Source: an uncultured Pseudomonadota bacterium | GTDB lineage: Bacteria; Desulfobacterota_B; Binatia; UBA9968 | Length of the DNA: 16,284 bases | Reading direction: 5' to 3' | Assembly (NCBI GenBank): GCA_946478635.1 | Contig: CAMLCX010000046.1 | Coordinates: forward strand, 1-16,284 | Shown: positions 1-7,311 of the stretch, one piece after another | How positions within the stretch are numbered: position 1 is the first letter of the stretch | How the letters are laid out: each line of letters begins with the position of its first letter | Program-made: the position numbers and the translations under genes | Notes under the pieces: model-generated | Told to the model about the DNA's origin: nothing | Databases searched by the model: none | Seen by the model: the letters and a program-made list of their open reading frames with translations, nothing else

Positions 1-1042
1 CAATCTTCAGATCGTAGAGCTTGATCACGTTCTCGCGCACGACTTTGCGTAGAACCTCCTTCGGCAGGTGGCCGAGCTCCTCGGCAATCACTTTGCGCGA
101 GTGCGGCCATGTGGACGCAGCGTGCGGATAGTCGTTGGACCACATGAAGGTGTCCTGGCCGAATCGGTTCATCAGCTGGCCGCCGCAGGGATCGCTGAAG
201 AACGTCGCATAGACCTGTTCGTTTACATATTCGCCGGGGAGTTTTTTCATGAACGGCAGCGGCACTTTAGTCTTGAAGCGGACATAATACTTGTCCCATT
301 CATGCATATAAAAGGGCAGCCAGGCCACTTCGTTTTCAACGTAGACCAATTTCAATTTCGGGAAACGCGCCAGAACGCCGGTAAAAACCAGATCGAATAA
401 TGTGTTTGCCGCGTCATTCACCTTGTCGTTGACGGCCGTCTTGTAGGTGTCGAGACCTTTGCGCTCGAAGCGGCTGTAATTGAAGCCGGTCAAAATGTGC
501 AGGTTCACGGGCATATTCAATTCGGCCGAGGCTTCCCAGAAGGGATCGTAATAATCGCTGGTAAACGGCAGATGTTCGGGCGGCACTTGCCAAATCAAGC
601 TGCCGATCAGTCCGGCCATTTTGCAGCGTTCGAGCTCCTTGATGGCGTTCTTGATATTGTAGAGCGAGATCATCGGAATGCCGATCAAACGCCCGGGGGT
701 GACTTTGCAATACTCGATCATCCAGTCGTTGGCGATTTGAAAACACGCCTCCTGGCACTCGGCGTCTTCCATCGCAAACAAGCGGAGGCCAAGCGTTGGG
801 TAGAGCACTTCAGCGGAAACCCCGTCGACTTCCATCTCGCTGATCCGCGCCCTGGGGTCCCAGCCGCCGTCACGCTCGCCGGGCGAATTGCGTTTAGGAA
901 AATTGGGATATTTGGGTTTTAGAGACGGAGTGAGACTCTTCACCCACAAATCCTCCGGCTCCATGATATGCGAGTCCGCCGAAATGATTTTCTCTCCCGC
1001 CAAAACGGTTTCCGGCGTGTATGCGGTGGTCGCCGTGCTCAT
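1..1042 (-). CDS. Amidohydrolase-2 family protein (COG2159), partial
   Basis: Metal-dependent hydrolase or decarboxylase of the amidohydrolase-2 family (TIM barrel, relatives of ACMSD and gamma-resorcylate decarboxylase); substrate unknown, probably cytosolic. The frame is open for 347 codons from an ATG at 1042 to the left edge, so only a short C-terminus is missing. Visible landmarks: an N-terminal SADSHIMEP motif (Asp23, His25, Glu28), a barrel histidine in VNLHIL (His182), and SNDYPH near the C-terminus (Asp304, His307), the usual metal and acid/base positions. A GAGG ribosome site lies 8 bases before the start. It has the same overall design as the amidohydrolase at 7312-8448 but is clearly a diverged paralogue. 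It is read away from the neighbouring methyltransferase, which is on the same strand upstream with a 106-base gap, so it may have its own promoter. The family is confident; the reaction is not. Confidence 0.9.
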   Translation of the reverse strand, partial: MSTATTAYTPETVLAGEKIISADSHIMEPEDLWVKSLTPSLKPKYPNFPKRNSPGERDGGWDPRARISEMEVDGVSAEVLYPTLGLRLFAMEDAECQEACFQIANDWMIEYCKVTPGRLIGIPMISLYNIKNAIKELERCKMAGLIGSLIWQVPPEHLPFTSDYYDPFWEASAELNMPVNLHILTGFNYSRFERKGLDTYKTAVNDKVNDAANTLFDLVFTGVLARFPKLKLVYVENEVAWLPFYMHEWDKYYVRFKTKVPLPFMKKLPGEYVNEQVYATFFSDPCGGQLMNRFGQDTFMWSNDYPHAASTWPHSRKVIAEELGHLPKEVLRKVVRENVIKLYDLKI

Positions 1043-1148
1043 AAAGATTGCCTCGCTTTCAATTGAGATATTTGAATCGGGTTGGGTGATGCATTTTTAA
1101 CCCTGGTCAATTGCTATTCCCTACGAAACCCGTGTCCGGATGTCAAAT

Positions 1149-2030
1149 TCACTTATTTGAAGACGTCAGCTTGCTCGCTCGCCACGGAATCGGCCGGCTG
1201 CCGCCCGGTGTCACCGCGGTTCCTTCCATCTTACCGTCGCTGACCTTGCCGGTGAATCGATAAGGCTTAGCGCCGACGGATAGATCAAAACTAATCTCGT
1301 CGCCGCGCAGCAGCGCGTTGTCGATCTTCATCGATCCCAAAATATTTTCGGCGGATGCATTCAAAATTTGATACTGCTGATTGATCGCCAGTGCGATCAA
1401 CTGACGGCCGTTGCCGCCGACGTCGAAGTCCATGCGCCAACTACCGCCCACTAAGCTCGGAACGATCCACAAATAGAGATACGCCTTGTCGGTGCCGTTG
1501 GCTTTAACTTTTTCCGGCACCGTGAGCGAAAACTGCCGGTCCGGCTGCCAATCGCTCATGTAATAATCATGGGCGACAATGCGCGTTCCCGGCTTCAATT
1601 CGGACAAAAGCTTGGGGCGAAGCTTTTCCATGAAATCGGGCAGAACATAAAGAGTCACGACTGTCGCTTTGCTGATGTCGGCCTTGAACATGTCTTGCTC
1701 GATGAATTTTGCCCGGTCATCCACCCCATCGGCTTTGGCGAGATTATTGGAGAGCTCCACTAACTTCTTGTCGATATCGACGCCGAGGCCGCTGGATTTG
1801 AAATTACGCGCGGCGGTGATGATCATCCGGCCGTCGCCGGAGCCCAGATCAACGACGAAATCCTTGGCCGTGACGCCGGCCATTTTGAGCATTTCGTCGA
1901 CAACGATTTGCGGTGTCGGCACGTAGGGAAGCTTGCTCAGCTCTTGAGCGAAGCCCGGCGGAGAAATAAATAGCAATGCTAACGAAAGCAGACGAATCGA
2001 AAATTGCAATTGACGGGTTCTCGGTGTCAT
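1149..2030 (-). CDS. Secreted SAM-dependent methyltransferase with C-terminal beta-rich domain
   Basis: 293-residue protein. Residues 1 to about 29 form a signal peptide: basic start, the hydrophobic run LLSLALLFIS, then Ala-Gln, so export to the periplasm is expected. Next comes a class I methyltransferase domain with motif I VVDLGSGDGRM (about residues 58-68), the acidic GVDID that binds the SAM ribose, and a late VTLYVLP strand. The last ~100 residues (from about GGSWRMDFD to PWRASKL) look like a separate all-beta domain, repeating the pattern 'x-G-x-a-l-x-i-x-Q' and ending in a GTAVTPGG turn. I chose the ATG at 2030 because AGGAG sits 5 bases upstream; an upstream in-frame start at 2048 would add 6 residues and has no such site. 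SAM in the periplasm is not expected, so either the signal acts as a membrane anchor or the domain has another role. Substrate unknown. Confidence 0.88.
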   Translation of the reverse strand: MTPRTRQLQFSIRLLSLALLFISPPGFAQELSKLPYVPTPQIVVDEMLKMAGVTAKDFVVDLGSGDGRMIITAARNFKSSGLGVDIDKKLVELSNNLAKADGVDDRAKFIEQDMFKADISKATVVTLYVLPDFMEKLRPKLLSELKPGTRIVAHDYYMSDWQPDRQFSLTVPEKVKANGTDKAYLYLWIVPSLVGGSWRMDFDVGGNGRQLIALAINQQYQILNASAENILGSMKIDNALLRGDEISFDLSVGAKPYRFTGKVSDGKMEGTAVTPGGSRPIPWRASKLTSSNK

Positions 2031-2053
2031 GCGAACTCCTGAAAGCACGCTTC

Positions 2054-2084
2054 ATAATAACCTTATTTGTCCGTGTAATTGCAA
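2054..2084 (-). promoter_or_regulatory. Possible sigma70-like promoter for the methyltransferase gene
   Basis: On the minus strand TTGCAA (2084-2079) and TATTAT (2059-2054) are separated by 19 bases, ahead of the ATG at 2030. The -10 matches 5 of 6 consensus bases but the spacing is long, so this is only a candidate. Confidence 0.3.
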
Positions 2085-2163
2085 CTCGATTGTGATCTCT
2101 CAAGCTGAGTATGCCCCATCCGCTCCTGCTCGATGTTAAATCTTGAATGCGATTTCGCGCGAC

Positions 2164-2192
2164 TTGACGCCCCGGCGAAATCCCCCTATTTT
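2164..2192 (+). promoter_or_regulatory. Sigma70-like promoter for the LLM oxidoreductase gene
   Basis: TTGACG (2164-2169) and TATTTT (2187-2192) are separated by an ideal 17 bases, 60 bases before the GTG start at 2252. The leader between them and the gene is very GC-rich (2212-2232) and could fold, then gives way to the AAGGAG ribosome site at 2236-2241. Confidence 0.55.
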
Positions 2193-2251
2193 CTAGCTCG
2201 CACTCGAAGCGCGGCCGCGCGCCGCGGCGGCGAACAAGGAGAGTCAAGCGC

Positions 2252-3286
2252 GTGAAGTTCGGATACTACATTCTCAACACCTACGTTCCTGAGCTCGACG
2301 GCGACAGCCGGTCGATTTATCGCCGGTGGCTTGAGCAGATGGATGCGGCGGAGTCTCTCGGCTTCGATTCTTTCTGGGTGACCGAGCACCACTTTCGCAA
2401 TTTCGGCGGCATGATGCCGAGCCCGTCGGTGATTTTGGCTGCGGCGGCGCAACGCACGAAAAAAATGCGCCTGGGCGCCGCGGTTTCGATCGTCCCGATG
2501 CACAATCCATTGCGCATCGCCGAAGAGTTCGCCATGGTCGATCAGCTTTCCGAGGGCCGGCTCAATTTTGGCGCGGGGCGCGGCATGCACCCGACCGAGT
2601 ATGCGGTCTTTGGTTACGACTGGAACGACGCGCAAAAGCGGCTGCCCGAAGGACTCGATGTCATCATGCGGGCCTGGAGCGGCGGCGAGTTCGAGTGGCA
2701 GGGCGAGCATTACCATTTCCCCAAGCTGCGGGTTTACCCGCAGCCGTATCAGAAACCATTTCCGCCGATTTTCGTGACGGCGAACCGCGATCCGGAAAGT
2801 TTCAACATGATCGGCCGGCGCGGCCATCATTTAATGACCCTGCCGTGGATCGCCACCAACGAGGAGCAGCGCCCGCGCGTGGAAATGTATCACTCGGCGC
2901 TGCGCGCGGGCGGGCACGACGTGGCAGGTAAAGAGGTCTTCACCATGTATCCCATTTACGTCGGCGCCGATGACGGGCAGGCGCGCGCCGAAGTGATCGA
3001 GCACTGGCATCGCTGGCGCGGCTTTGCGTTGGAGGCGCTCAATCTCGCGCCCGGAAATCCGGCGTACGACCGGGTCTTTGGGCACTTGGATTACGACGCG
3101 ATGGTGCGCGACAGCCGCGGCGTATTCGGCGGACCGGAAAGTTGTGGGCGCATTTTGAAACGTATTGTTGAAGTCGTCGGCACGACGCACATCGGCCTGA
3201 CTTTTCACTTCGGCGGCCTGAGCCAGGACAAAGTGTTGAAGTCGATGGAGCGGTGTTCCCGTTCCGTGCTGCCGGCATTGCGTTAG
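2252..3286 (+). CDS. LLM-class flavin-dependent oxidoreductase
   Basis: 344-residue luciferase-like monooxygenase-family protein, a TIM barrel that uses FMN or F420 to oxidise a small organic substrate (bacterial luciferase/alkanal monooxygenase relatives). Seen in the sequence: N-terminal MKFGYYIL strand; WVTEHHF (residues 42-48) with the conserved histidine pair; VPMHNPLRIAEE then DQLSEGRLNFGAGRG (about 81-111), the flavin phosphate-binding stretch; and PPIFVTAN in the C-terminal half. Full length for the family. The start is a GTG preceded at 10 bases by AAGGAG and by a good promoter. It is followed after 71 bases, in the same direction, by the deoxyhypusine-synthase-like gene; I see no terminator between them, so co-transcription is possible. 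Flavin versus F420 dependence and substrate cannot be decided here. Confidence 0.92.
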   Translation: MKFGYYILNTYVPELDGDSRSIYRRWLEQMDAAESLGFDSFWVTEHHFRNFGGMMPSPSVILAAAAQRTKKMRLGAAVSIVPMHNPLRIAEEFAMVDQLSEGRLNFGAGRGMHPTEYAVFGYDWNDAQKRLPEGLDVIMRAWSGGEFEWQGEHYHFPKLRVYPQPYQKPFPPIFVTANRDPESFNMIGRRGHHLMTLPWIATNEEQRPRVEMYHSALRAGGHDVAGKEVFTMYPIYVGADDGQARAEVIEHWHRWRGFALEALNLAPGNPAYDRVFGHLDYDAMVRDSRGVFGGPESCGRILKRIVEVVGTTHIGLTFHFGGLSQDKVLKSMERCSRSVLPALR

Positions 3287-3357
3287 CAACCCAGTCCGAC
3301 GAAAACCTAAATTCATTTCAAATTGCTAGTGTCGAAAATTGACTGAAAGAAACCCGC

Positions 3358-4842
3358 GTGTCACGAACCCGGCGGCACGCTAGCGAGAACAATCTTGTGA
3401 AACCATTGCAATTCGAGGAGCTCCGGTCGCTTGATCTACAAAAATGCCAAAGCGTCGGCGATATCGTCGCCGCGCTGCGCTACTGCGCCTTCGGAGCCCG
3501 TATGCTGGGCGAAGTTGCGGGCACCTTGCGGGAGATGGTGATTGCGAAAAACAAGCCTTTGCTAATCTATGATGGCCTGGAAGATTCGCCGTTGGGAAGA
3601 TTGCTAAAAAGGTTTGTCGATAACGGCTGGTGTGGAAAACTCGTACGGCCATCACAGTATGCGAAGGCGAAAAATGGTTCGGCAAATATCGTTGTGGTCG
3701 GCGGGTTTTCCGAAAGGGACGCTGAGGCGATCTACAAAAAAAAGAGCCGGGCTGTTTTTATCAACCCCTTCGACATGGCGCGGCCCGGGCAGATTCGCGA
3801 TGGCTACTTTCCCGACGCGGTATTTGCCGATCCTCGCTATGTGATGCCGGTGATTTACGCCGCGCTCGACGAATGGATCAACGACAGGCGCAGTTCTGTC
3901 GGCTCTTTGATCGCGAAACTCGGACCCTATGGCGGTCTCGCGACGCAGGTGGCGCGCGGCGCAAAAGCACTCGAGGCCATGACCGGCGACAAGAGCGCGG
4001 TGCGCTTCCTGACCATCAGCGGAGCCATGACCGTGGGCAAGATGGATCTTGTCATCTGCGACATGATCGAAATGGGCTTGATTCACGCGATTTCATCCAC
4101 CGGCGCGTTGATGGCGCACGGGCTGGTTTCGTCGATCGGCCTCAAACATTACAAATACAACCCCAAATACAACGACACCGAGCTCGCGCGGCGGAAACTC
4201 AACCGCGTGACCGACACGCTGGAACCGGAGACCAATCTCGATACCGTCGAAGAGGTGATTGGAAAAGTCATCGAGAAGATCGACGGCGGCCGTCCGCTCG
4301 GTCCCACCGAATTGAACAGACTCATCGGCAAATACCTGGCGGAGAATTATCCGAACGAGCGCGGCATTCTCAAGTCGGCCTATGCCCACGGCGTGCCGGT
4401 GTTTGTTCCCGCCTTCGTCGATTCGGAGCTGGGCAACGATATCTACATTCATAACATGAAGCGCCGCCGCCGCGGTGAGAATCCCATTCTCATGGATTTG
4501 GAGCGCGACAGCGAAGCATTGATCAAGCTGGTCACCGGTTCGAAGCGGTTTGGCATCTTTACTATTGGTGGCGGCGTGCCGCGCAATAACGTGCAGAATG
4601 TCGCGCCGCTGATCGAAATCATTAACGAACGCCTTGGTCCGACCTTTCCCAACCGCCGCTTCAGTTATGGCGTGAGAATCTGCCCCGATAGACCCCACTT
4701 CGGACACCTCTCCGGTTGCACGTATTCCGAAAACGAGTCCTGGCGCAAAGCCGATAAGAACGGCGTCTACGCCGAGATGATCGCGGACGCAACGCAGGTG
4801 TGGCCCTTCTTGGTCAAGTACATCATGGAGAAGGGCTCGTAA
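3358..4842 (+). CDS. Deoxyhypusine synthase family protein with N-terminal extension
   Basis: 494 residues, against about 310-370 for ordinary members. The C-terminal ~300 residues are the NAD-dependent spermidine-cleaving fold: LTISGAMT (about 218-225) and the following segment through SSTGALMAHGL form the first NAD-binding part; IGGGVPRNN binds NAD near residue 405; and SENESWRK ends in Lys464, at the position of the lysine that carries the aminobutyl intermediate (human SWGK). Bacteria have no hypusinated eIF5A, so such proteins are thought to make homospermidine or a related polyamine; that is family knowledge, not shown here. The first ~190 residues (with LLIYDGLEDSP and IVVVGGFSERD) are not part of the standard enzyme and I do not recognise them. 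A second GTG at 3397 (shorter by 13 residues) is equally plausible as start; neither has a strong ribosome site. The MetE-like gene follows after a 90-base gap. Confidence 0.88.
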   Translation: MSRTRRHASENNLVKPLQFEELRSLDLQKCQSVGDIVAALRYCAFGARMLGEVAGTLREMVIAKNKPLLIYDGLEDSPLGRLLKRFVDNGWCGKLVRPSQYAKAKNGSANIVVVGGFSERDAEAIYKKKSRAVFINPFDMARPGQIRDGYFPDAVFADPRYVMPVIYAALDEWINDRRSSVGSLIAKLGPYGGLATQVARGAKALEAMTGDKSAVRFLTISGAMTVGKMDLVICDMIEMGLIHAISSTGALMAHGLVSSIGLKHYKYNPKYNDTELARRKLNRVTDTLEPETNLDTVEEVIGKVIEKIDGGRPLGPTELNRLIGKYLAENYPNERGILKSAYAHGVPVFVPAFVDSELGNDIYIHNMKRRRRGENPILMDLERDSEALIKLVTGSKRFGIFTIGGGVPRNNVQNVAPLIEIINERLGPTFPNRRFSYGVRICPDRPHFGHLSGCTYSENESWRKADKNGVYAEMIADATQVWPFLVKYIMEKGS

Positions 4843-4857
4843 AGATGAGGGAAAAAA

Positions 4858-4885
4858 TGGAGTGATGGAGTGGTGGAGTAATGGA
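4858..4885. repeat. 3.5-copy tandem octamer (TGGAGTRR) between genes
   Basis: Units TGGAGTGA, TGGAGTGG and TGGAGTAA, plus a final TGGA, run back to back starting 15 bases after the deoxyhypusine-synthase-like stop. At 4901-4914 an opposite-strand relative occurs (CACTCCAACCATTG), so the transcript could form an imperfect hairpin just before the MetE-like gene. No protein is encoded. Confidence 0.7.
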
Positions 4886-4932
4886 ATTCAGAATTAGCAA
4901 CACTCCAACCATTGAAAGCGAGGGCCGTTGTC

Positions 4933-6087
4933 ATGAAACGCAGCACTGACCGAATCCTTGTTACGCACGTCGGCAGCCTGGCGCGGCCGAAAGATTTGAT
5001 GGAAATGCTGGTCGCCCGAAATGACGGCAAGCCTCACGACGGCGACGCGCTGGCCAGACGCTCGCGCGAAGCGGTCGCGGAGGTCGTACAAAAGCAGATC
5101 GAGTGCGGTGTCGACATCGTCAACGACGGCGAGTTGGGTAAATCCAACTTTTCACGCTACACCCGGGAGCGCTTGAGCGGCTTCGTCGAGCGCGCGGCGG
5201 CCGCCGATTTCAAGCCGACGTCTATTTTCGGGCGCGACATGGCCGAGTTCCCCGACTATTTCAATCGAGGCGGACGAACTTCCATCGGCCATCATGCCCG
5301 GGTGTTTTATTGCGTGGAGCCGCTCAAATACGTCGGTCACGCTGAATTGAAATCGGATATCGAGAATTTGAATGCCGCGCTCCGAGGCCGAAACTACGAA
5401 GAAGCCTTTTTGCCGGCCATCGCGCCGGGCACGATGGAACATTGGATGAAAAACGAGTATTACCCGAGCGACGAGGCGTATCTGTTCGCCATCGCCGATG
5501 CCATGCGCGAGGAGTACAAGGGTATCGTCGATGCGGGCTTTGTGCTGCAAATCGACGATCCGGATCTCGCCGACGCCTGGCAAATGCATCCGGAAATGAG
5601 CGTGGCGGACTACCGGAGGTATCAAACGATGCGCATCGATGCGCTCAATCACGGCCTGCGCGATCTGCCGGCCGAGCGGGTCCGCTTTCACATGTGTTGG
5701 GGCAGTTATCACGGCCCGCACAAATATGACATTCCCTTAAAGGAAATCGTCGATTTGATTCTCAAGGTGCGCGCCGGCGCCTACTCCATCGAGGCCTCCA
5801 ATCCCTGCCACGATCACGAATGGCGCGTGTGGGAGGAATCAAAGTTGCCGGATGGAAAAATTTTAATTCCTGGCGTCATCGGCCACTATAGCGACTTCAT
5901 CGAGCATCCTCGCGCGATCGCCGATCGATTGGTGCGTTACGCTCAGATCGTCGGGAGGGAGAACGTGATCGCCGGCACCGACTGTGGCATCGGTTCCCGA
6001 GTCGGGCATCCGCAAGTCGGCTGGGCAAAGTTTCAGGCCATGGCCGAAGGCGCGCGCATCGCGACCAAGGAATTGTGGGGAAGATGA
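4933..6087 (+). CDS. MetE C-terminal-type (cobalamin-independent methionine synthase II) family protein
   Basis: 384 residues, corresponding to the catalytic C-terminal barrel of MetE without the N-terminal half. The zinc-site pattern is complete: His253 and Cys255 in FHMCWG, Glu287 in YSIEASN, and Cys351 in GTDCGIG, matching the His-x-Cys/Glu/Cys ligands of methionine synthase. The N-terminus has the family's THVGSLARP turn, and LQIDDPDLAD lies mid-protein. Relatives include epoxyalkane:coenzyme M transferase and many uncharacterised thiol-alkylating or C-S-cleaving enzymes; without the polyglutamate-folate half, methionine synthesis is unlikely to be its only role. I chose ATG 4933 because GAGGG sits 8 bases upstream; a TTG at 4912 would add 7 residues overlapping the repeat-derived sequence. 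Same direction as the two genes before it, so a loose three-gene unit is possible. Confidence 0.88.
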   Translation: MKRSTDRILVTHVGSLARPKDLMEMLVARNDGKPHDGDALARRSREAVAEVVQKQIECGVDIVNDGELGKSNFSRYTRERLSGFVERAAAADFKPTSIFGRDMAEFPDYFNRGGRTSIGHHARVFYCVEPLKYVGHAELKSDIENLNAALRGRNYEEAFLPAIAPGTMEHWMKNEYYPSDEAYLFAIADAMREEYKGIVDAGFVLQIDDPDLADAWQMHPEMSVADYRRYQTMRIDALNHGLRDLPAERVRFHMCWGSYHGPHKYDIPLKEIVDLILKVRAGAYSIEASNPCHDHEWRVWEESKLPDGKILIPGVIGHYSDFIEHPRAIADRLVRYAQIVGRENVIAGTDCGIGSRVGHPQVGWAKFQAMAEGARIATKELWGR

Positions 6088-6220
6088 GCGGAGATCATTT
6101 GGCCGGGTTTCGCTACGTACTCAAACCTAGATCTCGCTGTCCGTACTGCTTCACTGGTTGGTCGCGCTTGTCCGACGGCGGTGTTTTGCAATGAACCAAG
6201 AAGTTGTCTTGTTGCAAATC

Positions 6221-6253
6221 AAAAAGGCCCGGGTCATTGCGACTCGAGCCTTT
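6221..6253 (-). terminator. Rho-independent terminator of the amidohydrolase-dehydrogenase operon
   Basis: A 12-bp stem (6223-6234 with 6242-6253; one mismatch and one G-U pair) encloses a 7-base loop. Read on the minus strand it ends in a run of five T (complement of 6221-6225), 28 bases after the dehydrogenase stop at 6281. The opposite orientation lacks a good T-run, though it may still help the converging MetE-like transcript. Confidence 0.7.
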
Positions 6254-6280
6254 CAAATGACGGATGTTATTACCCGGGAG

Positions 6281-7306
6281 TTACACCCCGCCAAACCCTT
6301 CATCCTGCGCTTCAGCCAATAACCAAGGATCTTTGATCTCGGTCGTCGGCCCCTTGCCGCTGAGCACGTTGGCGACTTCCCGCGCCGCGTGGGTTTGGCA
6401 GTCGGCGTAGGATTCGTCCGAATTTGCCGCGGTGTGGCAGGTGACGATGACGTTGGGCAGCGTTAGCAGCTTGTGGTCCGCGGGCAACGGTTCGGGATCG
6501 GTGACATCGAGAGCGGCACCGGCCAATTCTCCCGCAACCAAGGCGTCATACAATCCATCGGAATCCACCAGGCCGCCGCGCGCGCAGTTGATCAGATAGG
6601 CCGTGTTCTTCATCGCTTTGAACTGCGGCGTGCTGAACATATGGCGCGTTTGTTTGGTCAGCGGCGCGTGCACGCTAATGAAGTCGGAAGTTTTCACCAA
6701 CTCGTCGAAGGAAACCATTTTGACGGCCATCTTCTCGGCGACTTTCGGATCGAGATAGGGATCGTAGGTCTGCACGTTCAAGCGCATCCCCTGGGCGCGC
6801 GGCGCGACTTGCTTGCCGACGTGCCCCAAACCGACGATGCCGAGCGTGCGTCCCTGAATGCGGTAAACCCGCCCGCGGTAGGCGTGCAGCTCGGCCGTAT
6901 GCCGTTTCCATTTGCCGTCGCGCACGTATTGATTCATGCGCATGAGCTTGCGCGAGATCGCGATCAGCAGGCCGATGGCCTGTTCCGCGACTTCAATGGA
7001 ATTACAGCCCGCGGCGTTGCAGATGATCAAGCCATGATCCTTGGCGGCTTTGAGATCCATGCGATCGACGCCGACGCCGGTGCGGCAAACGACTTTGGTG
7101 CGCTTGAGCTGGGAGATAATTTCGCGCGACAGCGGCACCGACCCGTGCATGATGATGCCGTCGGCATCTTTGCCCATCTCTACCACCTCGGCGTCATTGG
7201 TCGGTCGCCGGATCGTCATGTCCGCGTCGATCTCGGCCAGGATCGGCTTGATTAGATTCATCGGCACGTCGTTGCTGCCGAAATAAACTACGTGAAACTT
7301 ACCCAT
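6281..7306 (-). CDS. D-2-hydroxyacid dehydrogenase (phosphoglycerate-dehydrogenase type)
   Basis: 341 residues. NAD-dependent oxidation/reduction of a 2-hydroxy/2-oxo acid. The Rossmann fingerprint GLGHVG is at residues 159-164, with Asp182 (in TYDPYL) at the end of the second strand, favouring NAD over NADP. The catalytic triad is complete: Arg243 in NCARGG, Glu272 in TDPEPLP, His291 in TCHTAAN. It lacks the ACT-type C-terminal domains of long SerA proteins, so it is a short single-unit enzyme and probably not the main serine-pathway enzyme. The reading frame is open for 77 more codons upstream, but these overlap the previous gene; ATG 7306 has GGAGG 10 bases before it and starts 5 bases after the upstream stop. 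Second gene of an operon with the amidohydrolase, which suggests the two act on the same acid or its hydrolysis product (inference). Confidence 0.93.
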   Translation of the reverse strand: MGKFHVVYFGSNDVPMNLIKPILAEIDADMTIRRPTNDAEVVEMGKDADGIIMHGSVPLSREIISQLKRTKVVCRTGVGVDRMDLKAAKDHGLIICNAAGCNSIEVAEQAIGLLIAISRKLMRMNQYVRDGKWKRHTAELHAYRGRVYRIQGRTLGIVGLGHVGKQVAPRAQGMRLNVQTYDPYLDPKVAEKMAVKMVSFDELVKTSDFISVHAPLTKQTRHMFSTPQFKAMKNTAYLINCARGGLVDSDGLYDALVAGELAGAALDVTDPEPLPADHKLLTLPNVIVTCHTAANSDESYADCQTHAAREVANVLSGKGPTTEIKDPWLLAEAQDEGFGGV

Positions 7307-7311
7307 GTGTC

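Noticed and set aside
1141..1146. TTGACA on the minus strand upstream of the left-edge amidohydrolase.
   Set aside because: No acceptable -10 box at 16-18 bases spacing, so I do not call a promoter.
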